DNA from: Oscillatoriales cyanobacterium
GTDB taxonomy: Bacteria > Cyanobacteriota > Cyanobacteriia > Cyanobacteriales > Laspinemataceae
Length of the DNA: 64,000 nt
Direction of reading: 5' to 3'
Assembly: GCA_011390955.1 (NCBI GenBank)
Contig: JAABRM010000018.1
Location: 62,001 to 126,000, forward strand
Shown here piece after piece: positions 43,375 through 53,100 of the stretch. The stretch's first letter is position 1; each line of letters starts with the position of its first letter. A program made the position numbers and the translations under genes. A model generated the notes under the pieces. It worked only from the letters and a program-made list of their open reading frames with translations, had not been told where the DNA came from and did not search any database.

Positions 43375-44353
43375 ATAAAGTTAGCTGTCGATCTTCTCTA
43401 TTATAGATAGTCGTTTTTGGCTGTTTTGGTTCAAAATTATTGCTTGATTTCGGTGAAATATGCAACGCTGCCAGTTTGGGAATTGCCGTTTTACTCATTT
43501 CATAATATTCTAAATAACGTTCAATTCCTATGGCAGAAATTCCCATCGCTTCGGCAGCGGCAACGGTAGAACCTGACCCCATAAACGGGTCAAGAATTAT
43601 CCCCTCTCCCAAGGGTAAGGCTGCATAGACAACTTGGCGTAAAAAAGATTGGGGTTTAAGGCTGGGATGGTTGGCAATTTCTCTTTCTTTTTGAGGGGTT
43701 CTTTCGCTGAAGATAACATCATTAAATGGTTGGCTATCAGCGGTTCTTCTTAACCCTCCGGTTTGATATTCTCGCAGGCAGTCACTCAGTTTCATGCCGC
43801 TGGGAATCGGTTTACGAAAAATTCCCCAGGGTTCATAACAACCTCGCGGCATTGAGCAAACATTGGGAAACTCTTCTTCGGCATTTTTTGGTCGATCGCC
43901 TCCCCGGAGGGTTCTGACTAAACGAATTAATTCGCCGCGAAATTCTAGACCGCCTTCTACAATTGCCGAAAAAACCAGTTGCGATAAAAAAGCATTACTG
44001 GCGAGAAAAACATGACCCCCTGGACGCAAAACCGCAATGACTAACTGTGACCATTCTGTAAAAAAATCTTTGAGAACGATTCTTTCTTTGTGACTTAGGG
44101 CGGTAAATCGGGGTAAAGGCGATCGCTGATGACCGTCAAAAGCAGGGGGAATTCTCCAGATTCCTCCTTTGCCCTGATTTTTTTTCTCCAGTTGTTCTAA
44201 ATTATATTCTTTAACTCCATAGGGCGGATCGGTAATGACTGCATGAAGGCTATTTTCCGGTATTTCTTTTAGCCAATCAAAACAATTGGCATTGACAATT
44301 ATGGATTTGCCAATTTTTTCTCCGTTAGGGTGAACCGATAATAGTGAATTCAT
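43370..44353 (-). CDS. Orphan DNA methyltransferase (N4/N6, beta-type motif order)
   Basis: The 327-residue protein has the catalytic motif DPPYG (residues 42-46) near the N-terminus and the SAM-binding motif LDPFMGSGSTVAAA (about 254-267) near the C-terminus, the order of beta-class N6-adenine/N4-cytosine methyltransferases. HPSLKPQSFLRQVV is also typical. No restriction endonuclease gene is adjacent, so it is probably a solitary methylase. The target sequence cannot be deduced. Its stop codon lies at the edge of a MITE-like element, so the C-terminus may have been altered by the insertion. Confidence 0.88.
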   Translation of the reverse strand: MNSLLSVHPNGEKIGKSIIVNANCFDWLKEIPENSLHAVITDPPYGVKEYNLEQLEKKNQGKGGIWRIPPAFDGHQRSPLPRFTALSHKERIVLKDFFTEWSQLVIAVLRPGGHVFLASNAFLSQLVFSAIVEGGLEFRGELIRLVRTLRGGDRPKNAEEEFPNVCSMPRGCYEPWGIFRKPIPSGMKLSDCLREYQTGGLRRTADSQPFNDVIFSERTPQKEREIANHPSLKPQSFLRQVVYAALPLGEGIILDPFMGSGSTVAAAEAMGISAIGIERYLEYYEMSKTAIPKLAALHISPKSSNNFEPKQPKTTIYNREDRQLTLW

Positions 44354-44487
44354 TAAAATTTTCGTTTGGTTAAATGGTGATTTATTTACAAGCCTAGCAG
44401 AAAATTACAGTTATGTAGGGTGGATTCGGTGCGAAAGTCCTGAGTTATAATCACAGCAGAACCATCTTTTCATCACAGGTCAAAGTT

Positions 44488-44760
44488 ATGACAGTGAGAC
44501 AACCTCGCTACAGTAAAGCAGAGTTTGCTTTGAGGGGCGATCGCATTTATGAAACTGAAGTGCGATCGCAAGTTGAAGAAGGAAATCATGGGAAAATCGT
44601 GGCGATTGATATTGAAACGGGTATGTTTGAGGTGGCAGACGAAATTTTGACCGCCACCGATCGCTTATTTGAGCGACTCCCTGATGCTCAACCTTGGATT
44701 GTGCGGATAGGCAGCAGAGCAGTTCATCGTTTTGGCGCCAGGAGCTTGAGAAAATCCTGA
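44488..44760 (+). CDS. Small protein upstream of an aspartic protease-like gene
   Basis: The 90-residue protein begins MTVRQPRYSKAEFALRGDRI and includes IDIETGMFEVADEILTATDR and the tail VRIGSRAVHRFGARSLRKS. The form is that of a widespread cyanobacterial family often paired with retropepsin-like or toxin-like genes. Its TGA overlaps the next ATG (ATGATG at 44758-44763), showing translational coupling. A C-terminal fragment (46574-46695) and a frameshifted copy (58099-58249) lie elsewhere in this window. An antitoxin-like role is possible but not shown. Confidence 0.7.
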   Translation: MTVRQPRYSKAEFALRGDRIYETEVRSQVEEGNHGKIVAIDIETGMFEVADEILTATDRLFERLPDAQPWIVRIGSRAVHRFGARSLRKS

Positions 44761-45131
44761 TGATGCATGGTGTAGTGAATGCAAGCTGTGAAGCAACGAT
44801 TCGGCTGGTGATTGGTAATCAGAATGGTCAAAGACAAGCGATCGATGCTGTCGTTGATACAGGTTATACCGGCTTCTTGAGCTTGCCAAGTCAAATTATC
44901 CGGGCTTTAAATTTGCCTTGGACAGGAATTGAGCGAGGAACTTTAGGCGATGGGAGTGAAACAACCTTTGATATGTATGTGGCTACGATTATTTGGGATG
45001 GAGAATATCGCAATATTCCCGTGAACGAAGCTGACACCGATCCCTTATTGGGAATGAGTTTACTGTATGGCTATGACTTGCGGATTCAAGCAATAGAAGG
45101 TGGTCGTGTCACGATTGAAGCATTAAAATAA
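44760..45131 (+). CDS. Retropepsin-like aspartic protease family protein
   Basis: From ATG 44760 the protein has 123 residues. The motif AVVDTGYTGFLSLP contains the D-T-G triad of clan AA retropepsin-like proteases, and LLGMSLLYGYDLRI matches the second conserved block of these small cyanobacterial proteins. It would act as a dimer. The start codon overlaps the stop of the gene before, so both are cotranslated. Targets are unknown; relatives are usually hypothetical. Confidence 0.78.
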   Translation: MMHGVVNASCEATIRLVIGNQNGQRQAIDAVVDTGYTGFLSLPSQIIRALNLPWTGIERGTLGDGSETTFDMYVATIIWDGEYRNIPVNEADTDPLLGMSLLYGYDLRIQAIEGGRVTIEALK

Positions 45132-45154
45132 ATGCGGATAAATCCGGTTCGGGT

Positions 45155-45222
45155 TCGATCGCTTTTGGGGCGATTTCTGCTAGTAGGTTACTATAAGTCG
45201 CGGGATCAAAAATAAGGGTCAT
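45155..45222 (-). pseudogene. Fragment of a HigA-like gene start
   Basis: The minus strand reads MTLIFDPATYSNLLAEIAPK, then breaks off. It is a degenerate copy of the first 24 codons of the HigA-like genes at 45862-46263 and 57492-57893, a third remnant of that gene in the window. Confidence 0.7.
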
Positions 45223-45238
45223 CTTTCCATGTTTTCGC

Positions 45239-45745
45239 CATGAGCATCCTAGAGATATCGGTGAATGCCTTAAGGGGTTAGTTAAAAATGGTTACTTAGA
45301 ACAATCTGGTCGTAGTCGCGGTACACGCTATACTTTAGCGAACCAAAGTGAGCCTGATTTGTTTTCGTTGTTGTCCGACTCCGAGCATAACGAGTCGAAC
45401 TCCGAGCATAACGAGTCGAACTCCGAGCATAACGAGTCGAACTCCGAGCATAACGAGTCGAACTCCGAGCATAAAGAAAATTCTGATTTACTAGAAATTG
45501 CTGCCCTGGTTCGAGAGACAAAACGAGTAAAACCCGAAGTCATGCAAGATACCATTGCTAAACTTTGTGCCGGAGGATATTTATCTCTTAAAGAGTTGGC
45601 TCAACTGTTGAATCGCAGTTCACATACAATTAGAACGCATTATATAGAACCGATGCTCTCGAAAGGTTTACTAGAACTGAAATATCCCGATCGCACCAAT
45701 CACCCACAGCAAGCATACAAAACCGGATCGCCACCCACCTCCTAA
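45239..45745 (+). pseudogene. C-terminal remnant of an AlbA/Schlafen-type regulator
   Basis: The frame is open from 45239 and reads RDIGECLKGLVKNGYLEQSG, then a winged-helix-like segment (LSLKELAQLLNRSSHTIRTH), ending at 45745. It looks like the C-terminal third of the putative ATP-binding or DNA-binding AlbA_2-type proteins; the N-terminal domain has been lost and replaced by a HigA fragment. A 21-bp tandem repeat encoding SEHNESN lies between the two helical parts. An in-frame ATG inside it (45359) could still express a short product. Confidence 0.6.
45379..45474 (+). repeat. 21-bp in-frame tandem repeat
   Basis: Four full copies and a partial fifth of a 21-bp unit starting CTCCGAGCATAACGAGTCGA. 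The unit encodes SEHNESN and keeps the reading frame, so copy-number change would not frameshift the remnant gene. Confidence 0.95.
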
Positions 45746-45861
45746 CCCGCCAATTTTTGATCGTATCGGGGTTCAGAAACCGGGTTTTTTTGAGGGTTAA
45801 TCTATAATTTTGGGAAAAAGGGCAAAAAACCCCCGGTTTCTCCGATACTCAAACCGATGTT

Positions 45862-46263
45862 TTAGATAAATAAACTAGGGCATACCTGAAAATAATCCCC
45901 AAGTGCTTTGGCTTGTGCTTTGCTAATTGCCCGCTTGCCATTTACCACTTCAGACACCACCCCACTGGAGGATTTCATAATATCTACTAAGTCCGCTTGA
46001 CGGATGCCTTTTGCTTCCATGATATGTTGCAAAATCTGATGAGGTTCGGATTTGTCTATCGGATATTTTTCGGCCTCATAAACTTCAATGAGTGTCACTA
46101 ATAATTTATATAAAGCGGTCTGCTCTGGGGTGGGGTTTTTGGTAAACGTTAGTTTTTCTGCTTCTTTGAGGAGGCGATCGTATTCCTCGTCGTTTTCGAT
46201 CGCTTTGGGGGCGATTTCTGCCAGTAGGTTACTATAAGTCGATCGGTCAAAAGTAAGAGTCAT
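45862..46263 (-). CDS. HigA-like XRE antitoxin, copy 1
   Basis: The 133-residue protein begins MTLTFDRSTYSNLLAEIAPK and carries a C-terminal helix-turn-helix (MEAKGIRQADLVDIMKSSSG, then VVNGKRAISKAQAKALGDYF). This is the form of the HigA-type antitoxins whose N-terminal helical part precedes the HTH. No HigB-like toxin gene lies beside it. It is identical to the protein at 57492 except one residue near the C-terminus (Cys here, Ser there). The longer upstream frame (to 46446) is not supported because the copy begins at this ATG. Confidence 0.85.
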   Translation of the reverse strand: MTLTFDRSTYSNLLAEIAPKAIENDEEYDRLLKEAEKLTFTKNPTPEQTALYKLLVTLIEVYEAEKYPIDKSEPHQILQHIMEAKGIRQADLVDIMKSSSGVVSEVVNGKRAISKAQAKALGDYFQVCPSLFI

Positions 46264-46469
46264 TTTTCCACTTATTTTTATTGTATTCACTGTGGGTGAG
46301 GAGATATTTGTAGCCCTAGTAGCTATTTTTAGGGTGGGCAAAATTTTGCCCACCCTACCCGTGGAGTCGCAGCTATCGGGTTGTTTTTTTACATCGGGAT
46401 ATCGGGTCGCATCGTCCCGAAGGTTGCGAATAGATATTAAATGCATAAGTTATTCTTTTCATAATGAGT

Positions 46470-46573
46470 TTACCTAGCATCAATAACATCGAGCCGATAT
46501 GAGACTGCGGATAATTCCTTAAACCGTGAGTCAGTTTTTAGCTCTGCGATAATTCTCTCATTTTGAGAGGTAT
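46470..46573 (-). pseudogene. C-terminal fragment of an unidentified protein
   Basis: The minus strand is open and ends ...KELSAVSYRLDVIDAR before a TAA at 46470-46472. It has coding character but no start, and its upstream side joins the fragment at 46574. I do not recognise the family. Confidence 0.35.
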
Positions 46574-46695
46574 TTGTCAAGAGTCGCTTATTTGAGCGAC
46601 TCCCTGATGCTCAACCTTGGATTGTGCCGATAGGCAGCAGAGCAGTTCATCGTTTTGGGGCTAGGAGCTTGAGAAAATCCTGATGATGCAGGGTG
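46574..46695 (+). pseudogene. C-terminal fragment of the 44488-type gene
   Basis: These bases match 44663-44784 closely, including the end of the small protein (VHRFGARSLRKS) and the ATGATGCA of the following gene start, then the match stops. It is a scar of a second copy of the module. Confidence 0.75.
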
Positions 46696-46766
46696 CAGGT
46701 AGATTGGCATATTATAGAGTTATGCCAAAACCTTAAACTTGCTTGAGGGGTTCAGGAGCAGATTAA

Positions 46767-47012
46767 ATGAGCTTAGTGATTTCCGATGAAGTGGTCAAAG
46801 CCAGCCAGCTATCAGAAAAAGACCTGATGCTGGAAATTATTATCATGCTATTTGAAAAAGAAAAAATATCTCTGGCTAAAGCCAGTTATCTAGCAGGAAT
46901 GTCTCAACTTCAGTTTCAACATTTGCTCGGAAGTCGTGGCATTTGCATTCATTACGGCGTTGAAGAGTTTCGGGAAGATATGAAATCCTTGCAAGAAAAT
47001 AACTGGCGATGA
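46767..47012 (+). CDS. UPF0175 antitoxin
   Basis: The 81-residue protein begins MSLVISDEVVKASQLSEKDL and contains KISLAKASYLAGMSQLQFQH, the UPF0175 helix-turn-helix core, and ends with HYGVEEFREDMKSL. UPF0175 proteins usually precede DUF3368 PIN-type toxins. Here the stop codon overlaps the toxin ATG (ATGA at 47009-47012). The downstream toxin is frameshifted, so this antitoxin may be orphaned. A truncated copy of its first 20 codons lies at 58318. Confidence 0.85.
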   Translation: MSLVISDEVVKASQLSEKDLMLEIIIMLFEKEKISLAKASYLAGMSQLQFQHLLGSRGICIHYGVEEFREDMKSLQENNWR

Positions 47013-47501
47013 CAATAGTTAGCAATACTTCCCCGTTGAGTAACCTTGATTGCGATCGGTCATATAGAACTTCTGGCACAAATTTACGGCACTATTGTCA
47101 TTCCGACGGCAGTGGCAAACGAACTAGCCAGCGCCGCACCGGAAGATGTGGGAGTTAGACAAGTGCCAAGTTTAGCATGGATTTCTATTCGACCTGTAAC
47201 CGATCGCTCTTTAGTCAACTATCTTCAAGGCGATCGACAACTACATCTTGGGGAAGCAGAAGCGATCGCATTAGCCTTTGAATTAAATGCCGAACGTCTT
47301 GTGATAGATGAGCGTCTTGGTAGACGAGAAGCAAATCGTTTAGGAATTCCGATTGTGGGAATATTGGGAATTCTAGTTGCCGCAAAGACTCGTGGGTTGA
47401 TTTCGGCTGTCCAACCCGTGATGGATCGACTGATTGCCGAAGCAGATTTTCGGGTGGCTCCTCAGCTTTATACGGAGATATTAACAATGGCCGGAGAATA
47501 G
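47009..47501 (+). pseudogene. DUF3368 PIN-type toxin, frameshifted
   Basis: The first 13 codons from ATG 47009 read MTIVSNTSPLSNL, the normal start of the family. Then a +1 shift near 47041-47046 moves the rest (IAIGHIELLAQIYGTIVIPT... to TMAGE) into another frame. The rest of the protein is full length and intact (LHLGEAEAIALAFELNAERL with acidic residues, LVIDERLGRREA). The interval is 493 nt, not divisible by three, and no slippery site is evident. A TTG at 47046 could in principle restart translation without the N-terminal strand. Confidence 0.8.
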
Positions 47502-47692
47502 ATTCGCTCCAGTCGCTCCAGTCGCACAAGGCGCGGATATAATAGAGCTATATTTCGAGTTGAGAAAGACACAATCAATCTCACCATCCCTAGAAGCGCC
47601 ATAAATACCGGATTTCGCATTTCCGTCTGATATGGATTGATTGTCTATTTCAATTTTTCACCGGATTCGCTGTTGACAAGATTAACCAAACC

Positions 47693-48916
47693 ATGAAAAT
47701 TCAAACCGTAATTACCGGATTAATCCTGGGGTTTTTACTAGGATGTAGCAAAACTCAGCAGAATTTGCCGATAACTCAGCCGACTCCCACTCCCCCAGCC
47801 ACCCCAGTACCAGCAACTAATGAGTTTGATAGCGTCTCTTTTCCCCAGGATGCTTGTGGTGATAAGTTGCCTGAAGAACCGCAAGCTTATCCGGTAGAGT
47901 TTTATCCGGTTTACATCGATTACAGTGAAAGTAATTTACAAGCGGTGACATCTAAGTTTTGCCGGGATGCTTTGAAAAAGTATAGGGAAGCGAAAGGCAA
48001 AGATTATATTCAGGTTGCTTCTTTAGTTGGTAAAGAGCGAGCCGATCAGTTTAAGGATTTGATGCAGCGAGAGTTTGGTAGTGGAGAGGTCGGTCAAGCT
48101 AGTATTATAGAAGCTCCTTTAAGCAATAGGGAAGTTTTTCCCAAAGAATACTGCGGAGATAATCCGCAAGATATCAAGAGCTATCCAACTTATATCTACC
48201 CAGTTTTTACTTGGGCAGAAGATATTGATAACATAAAGTTGCAATTGTGTCAGAATGCTCAAATAGGTCAAGCTCCTTCAGAATATCGTAACCCTTATGG
48301 GGTGGAAAGGAAAGCAGTAGTATTAGGATATTTTTCCAGTCAAAAAGCAGCGTTATTGTTTAAAGATGAAATTGAAAATCGTCTAGATAACATTCAAATA
48401 GGTAATCCTTATAAAATTACATCAGAGCCTTCTGAATTAGGTAGGTTAGCAAAGTTGACTGATTCGCAAACTCAAGAGTTGCTCAGTTTTGCTAAAAATA
48501 ACCGTTACCAAAGAACCTTTAAAATTGTTTTGCCAGCTTATATACCCGATGGTTATAAAGTTGCTAAATTTAACGTTGGCGAGGGCATGGGTGGACCACA
48601 GTATGAGATAGAATATCAAAACTCAAATAATTCTTGCTTTAGGATAGATGGCAGTTCAGGAGGTTGGGGTGGCGCACCAGAAGATTATGAACCAGTTGAA
48701 GTTTTGTCTTCAGCTTTAGGAAAAGTAGTTTTAGAAAAAACAGATTTTGATCGTTCTTATAACATGGCAAAGATGAACTTGGTTATTGAGGCTGGCTTAT
48801 TAATTAGCCCGCAAAGATATTCGTTTTCAACTTCTTGGAAAGCTAATTCTTGCACTCCTGTTCAAGTTCAAGATGCGGTTAAAATTGTGGAATCTTTTCA
48901 ATACTTGAATCCTTAA
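47693..48916 (+). CDS. Lipoprotein with two related domains, paralogue 1
   Basis: The 407-residue protein has a lipoprotein signal with lipobox LLGC (Cys18). A Pro/Thr linker leads to a domain with DACGDKLPEEPQAYPVEFYP and KGKDYIQVASLVGKERADQF. A second, shorter relative (EYCGDNPQDIKSYPTYIYPV) follows, then a C-terminal domain with PAYIPDGYKVAKFNV. The first domain is nearly identical to that in the next gene. It is likely an outer- or plasma-membrane-anchored periplasmic protein of unknown function. Confidence 0.75.
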   Translation: MKIQTVITGLILGFLLGCSKTQQNLPITQPTPTPPATPVPATNEFDSVSFPQDACGDKLPEEPQAYPVEFYPVYIDYSESNLQAVTSKFCRDALKKYREAKGKDYIQVASLVGKERADQFKDLMQREFGSGEVGQASIIEAPLSNREVFPKEYCGDNPQDIKSYPTYIYPVFTWAEDIDNIKLQLCQNAQIGQAPSEYRNPYGVERKAVVLGYFSSQKAALLFKDEIENRLDNIQIGNPYKITSEPSELGRLAKLTDSQTQELLSFAKNNRYQRTFKIVLPAYIPDGYKVAKFNVGEGMGGPQYEIEYQNSNNSCFRIDGSSGGWGGAPEDYEPVEVLSSALGKVVLEKTDFDRSYNMAKMNLVIEAGLLISPQRYSFSTSWKANSCTPVQVQDAVKIVESFQYLNP

Positions 48917-48992
48917 TGAGTTGAAGTATCTGCATCTTTTAAATCACCAATGCTAATCAATTACTTCTACAGTTGCAAAAGGAGCAAGTCAG

Positions 48993-49955
48993 ATGATGAA
49001 AAGAATGCTAACAATTTGCGTATTGAGTGGGATTTTGGCCGGATGTGGTGCCACTCAATATCAAATCCCTAATACTCAGCCAACTCCTAAGCCACCATTA
49101 TCAACTAATCCATTTGATAGCGTCTCTTTTCCCCAGGATGCTTGTGGTGATAAGTTGCCTGAAGACCCGCAAGCTTATCCGGTAGAATTTTATCCGGTTT
49201 ACATCGATTACAGTGAAAGTAATTTACAAGCGGTGACATCTAAATTTTGCCGGGATGCTTTGAAAAAGTATAGAGAAACGAAAGGCAAAGATTATATTCA
49301 GGTTGCTTCTTTAGTTGGTAAAGAACGAGCTAATCAGTTTAAGGATTTGATGCAGCAAGAGTTTGGTAGTGGAGAGATTGGAGAACCTAGTGTCATAAAC
49401 GCTTCAAAAAATATTGCTGTATCGCCATCAGCCATAGGAAACTCTGCAAAACTGACTGACAGTGAACTTGAACAGTTAATTTCTTTAGACAAAACCAAAA
49501 TCAGTAGAGATGGCAACCGTAAGCATACATTTAGAGTAGTTCTTCCTACTTATATCCCTGATGGATTTAAGGTAGACGGATTTATTGTCAGAGAAGATCA
49601 TAAACATGGACATTCTTACGAAATTCGGTATCGCAATCAAAACAACACTTGTTTTGGTCTAAAAGCTGATAATGGACAGTGGGGAGGCCCTGTAGCTGAG
49701 TCAGAAACTCTTGAAGTGTTGTCGCAATCTCTGGGTCTAGTTATACTCAGACATTCAAGCCTCGATCAAATAAGTAACTCATATTTGGATTTTCGTAAGG
49801 ACTTGCCTTCACCTCAATCTAGTCCTAAAACTGCTTATTCATTTTGGTCAATTACTGGTAGTAAGTATTATACTGATAATTACAAATGTAAATTTTCGCT
49901 TTCACTCCAAGAAGGTGTTCACGTTATTGAATCTCTTCAATATCTTACTCCTTAG
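48993..49955 (+). CDS. Lipoprotein, paralogue 2
   Basis: The 320-residue protein has lipobox LAGC (Cys18), a Pro-rich linker, one DACGDKLPEDPQAYPVEFYP domain and the C-terminal PTYIPDGFKVDGFIV domain. Its first domain is almost identical to the upstream paralogue, while the C-terminal part has diverged and the second internal module is missing. It starts 76 bp after the first gene with its own AAAGGAG ribosome binding site, so tandem duplication followed by loss or gain of a module is the simplest history. Function is unknown. Confidence 0.75.
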   Translation: MMKRMLTICVLSGILAGCGATQYQIPNTQPTPKPPLSTNPFDSVSFPQDACGDKLPEDPQAYPVEFYPVYIDYSESNLQAVTSKFCRDALKKYRETKGKDYIQVASLVGKERANQFKDLMQQEFGSGEIGEPSVINASKNIAVSPSAIGNSAKLTDSELEQLISLDKTKISRDGNRKHTFRVVLPTYIPDGFKVDGFIVREDHKHGHSYEIRYRNQNNTCFGLKADNGQWGGPVAESETLEVLSQSLGLVILRHSSLDQISNSYLDFRKDLPSPQSSPKTAYSFWSITGSKYYTDNYKCKFSLSLQEGVHVIESLQYLTP

Positions 49956-50135
49956 TATAAATGATCTTGGCTGTTGTCACAACTTGCAAGAAATAGTGAT
50001 AATAAACATAAGCAGAATGATATTTTTACCGCTTTTAACATTCTCTTTCCTCCTTGATTGACTTTCAATGGAATTAAATTTATTGTCATGGGCACCAAAA
50101 TGCCATCTTGGAAATCTTGAAATCACTGGCTCAAG
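49956..50135. other. Short gene-free region between convergent genes
   Basis: No gene, repeat or strong terminator was recognised between the second lipoprotein gene and the end of the caspase-STAND gene. Confidence 0.4.
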
Positions 50136-53100
50136 TCACTGCTGACAAAATTCTCGGACCTGTGAAGCCTCAGAAGCATTTGCCAGATACCCTTCCAGCC
50201 ACTCACACCCCGCTACCAACAACTCATCCAGCCCTTGAACCCGCCATAAATTCACAGTTCCCATATCTCCTCCAGCAAGAATCGACTGCCCATCGGGGCT
50301 AAAACTCAGCCCCCACACTGCCCCTGACTCATTGGCAAACTCAGCCACTTGTCGCCCCTGTAAATCCCAAATTCGCACGGTCCCATCCATGCCCCCAGTG
50401 GCAACATACAACCCATCGGGGTTAAAACTCACCCCATTAATCCCACTCTGGTAGCTGAAAAACTCCAGTTGTTGCCGTCCCGACATATCCCACAGCCGCA
50501 CCATACTATTATTATCTGCCGTCACCAACTGCTTTCCATCGGGGCTAAAACTGACACTGCGGATTTGCGCCTGATGTCCCTGCCATTCTTGCTGCAACTT
50601 ACCCGATACATCCCATAGCTTGATTTTACCATCCCAGTCGGTACTCACAACCCGCTGCCCATCGGGACTAAATGCCACTTTACCCACTACCGCTTCATGT
50701 CCTTTAAGGGTTGCCAGCAATTCTCCAGACAAATTCCACAGTCGCGCCGTCTTGTCTGCCCCGGAAGTCACAATTAACTGACCGTCGGGACTAAAACTGA
50801 CACTATTCACCCAAGACTCGTGACCTCTTAACTGTTCCTGGGGTTGTCCCGAACCATCCCAAAGCCGCACCGTATTCTCATATCCCGCCGTGGCAATCGT
50901 TTTACCATCGGGACTATAACTCACACTCCACACCGCGCCGCGAGAATTCGCCGTCCACTGGGCCACTTGTTCCCCGGACAAATCCCAAACGCGGACAACT
51001 CCCTCATCTCCTGCCCCCACAATGCGCTGTCCGTCGGGACTAAAACTGACACTATTCACATCTTCTTGATGACCGGAAAACTGCACTGCTGTCCGTGCGG
51101 ACAGGTCCCACAGACGAGAGGTGCCATCCCGTCCCGTACTGACCAAGTATCGCCCATCGGGGCTAAACTTCGCTTGCCACACGGTCCCGCGATGACCTTG
51201 CAACCGGGCAATTTCCCGACCGGAATTTTCCCACAGCCGCACAGTCCCATCGTCCCCTGCGGTTGCCAACCGCTGACCGTCGGGACTAAAACTCACGGCA
51301 ATTACCCAGCCTTGATGTCCCTCAAAGCTTTGCACTTCCTTACCGGACAAATCCCAAATCCGAGCGGTATTATCATCCCCCGCCGTTGCCAACTGCTGAC
51401 CGTCTGGGCTAAAGGTCACGTCAAGCACCTGCTGTCCGTGTGCTTTAAACTGACTGACCTGCTTGCCAGTCCGATCCCACAGTCGGACGGTTCCATCTTT
51501 TCCCGCCGTCGCCATTTTCTGCCCATCGGGGCTAAAACTGATCTGGTTGACGCCGCCGGGATGGTCAAATTTTGCCTTCTCCCTTCCCGACATATCCCAC
51601 AATTTCACTACACCAAAGTCATCCCCAGAGGCAAAACTCTGGCCGTCGGGACTGAAGCTCACTCCATTGACTACGGTCTGGTGTTCCATTTTTGCCAGTT
51701 GTTTGCCGGAAGTATCCCAGAGACGCACGGTTTCATCTCCCCCGGCACTAACAATTTTCTGGCTATCGGGACTAAAACTGATATCGTTGATTCCGCCTAA
51801 CACACCCTCCAGATGACCTTCGAGTTTTACCTGCTCTGTTCGCTTTGTTCCTGAAAGGCTCCAAATTCGGACAATTCCATCCCGTCCTGCGGTGGCAACG
51901 GTTTCTCCGTTAGGACTGAAACTGGCAGCTTTGACTTCTTCTCCATTAGCATCAAGTCGATCGCGCTCGTAAATAGTATCGAGAATTTTCTGTAATGCCA
52001 AGATGGGACTAGCTGCTGGGTACTCTTGGGGAGGACGACCATTTTTAACCATTTCTTGCAATCGTTGACCGCTTTGCATCGCGGAAAGCAATGCCTCTAG
52101 TTCCCCTGATCGCAACTGCCGTAGGGCACTCACCCCCGCTTGTTCTAGCTTGGTCCCTTCTTCCGCTTCTCGCTGTTTGTAACTGGCGATCGTTGCTAAA
52201 CCGAAAAGTCCCCCAGCGCAAAGAATGCTCGCTACCAGAAACACAGACCCGATTTTAATTCTACGCTTCGCTTTTTGGTTGGCAGCTTCAAGAATGCGCT
52301 GTTCTTTTTGTGCTGTCTCTTTCTCCCGTCTTTCTTGTTCCAGAGTCAGTTGAGCTTCTATTTCCTCTAACTGCGCTCGATCGCGGGCTTCTTTACTCAA
52401 TTGAATTAATTCAACCGCATCCGATGACAGTTCCCCAGGGTATTGTTGCAAAAACTCTTCCGCTAAAACTAAGCGACTGCCACCGAGTAAGTCTCCGCGT
52501 TGATGAGACTTTCCACCATCCACCCATTGCCGAGCCTCAACTTCAATCCGCCGCTGATTTCGCAACATTTCTCTACTTTCTTCCAGCCAGCTTTTTAACT
52601 GAGGCCAGTGACGGATTATGGATTCATGGGCAACATCAATTACTGTCTCTTTTCCGGTTTCTCCTCGGGCTTGCAATTCATCAGTCACCACTAACCGGGC
52701 TTCAACTAATTTAGAAATCACGCGATCAACGATTTCTTCGGTATATTCCGTAGTAATAAGTTCATTTTTTAGCACCCGTCGGCGAGTATCTTCCGTCCCT
52801 TCTCCCAAATGGGTTAATTCCAGGAAAATGCGCTTGGCAACTTTCGGTTCCGCTTCAGAAAAGTCTTGAAAAACTTTATCTGCTTGCTTTTGCAGCGCTC
52901 CCTTGACTCCTTCCAAACGGTCATATTCCGAAAGGGTCAACCAACTGACTGTTTTGTGATGCCAGAGTTCGGTCAGGGTATATTGCAAGAGCGGCAAACT
53001 TCCCGGAGAACCTTGCACGTCCTCAATCATTCGTTTAATCAGTCCCGCTTCCACTGTCAGTCCGACTTGCTGCGCGGGTTTCGCGATCGCCTCCTCTAAA

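Noticed and set aside
45862-46446. Longer start for the HigA-like protein
   Set aside because: The copy at 57492 begins at the equivalent of 46263, and the extra N-terminus here is not shared.
50844-51800. 318-codon plus-strand frame opposite the WD40 repeats
   Set aside because: It is a shadow of the repetitive WD40 coding region on the opposite strand.
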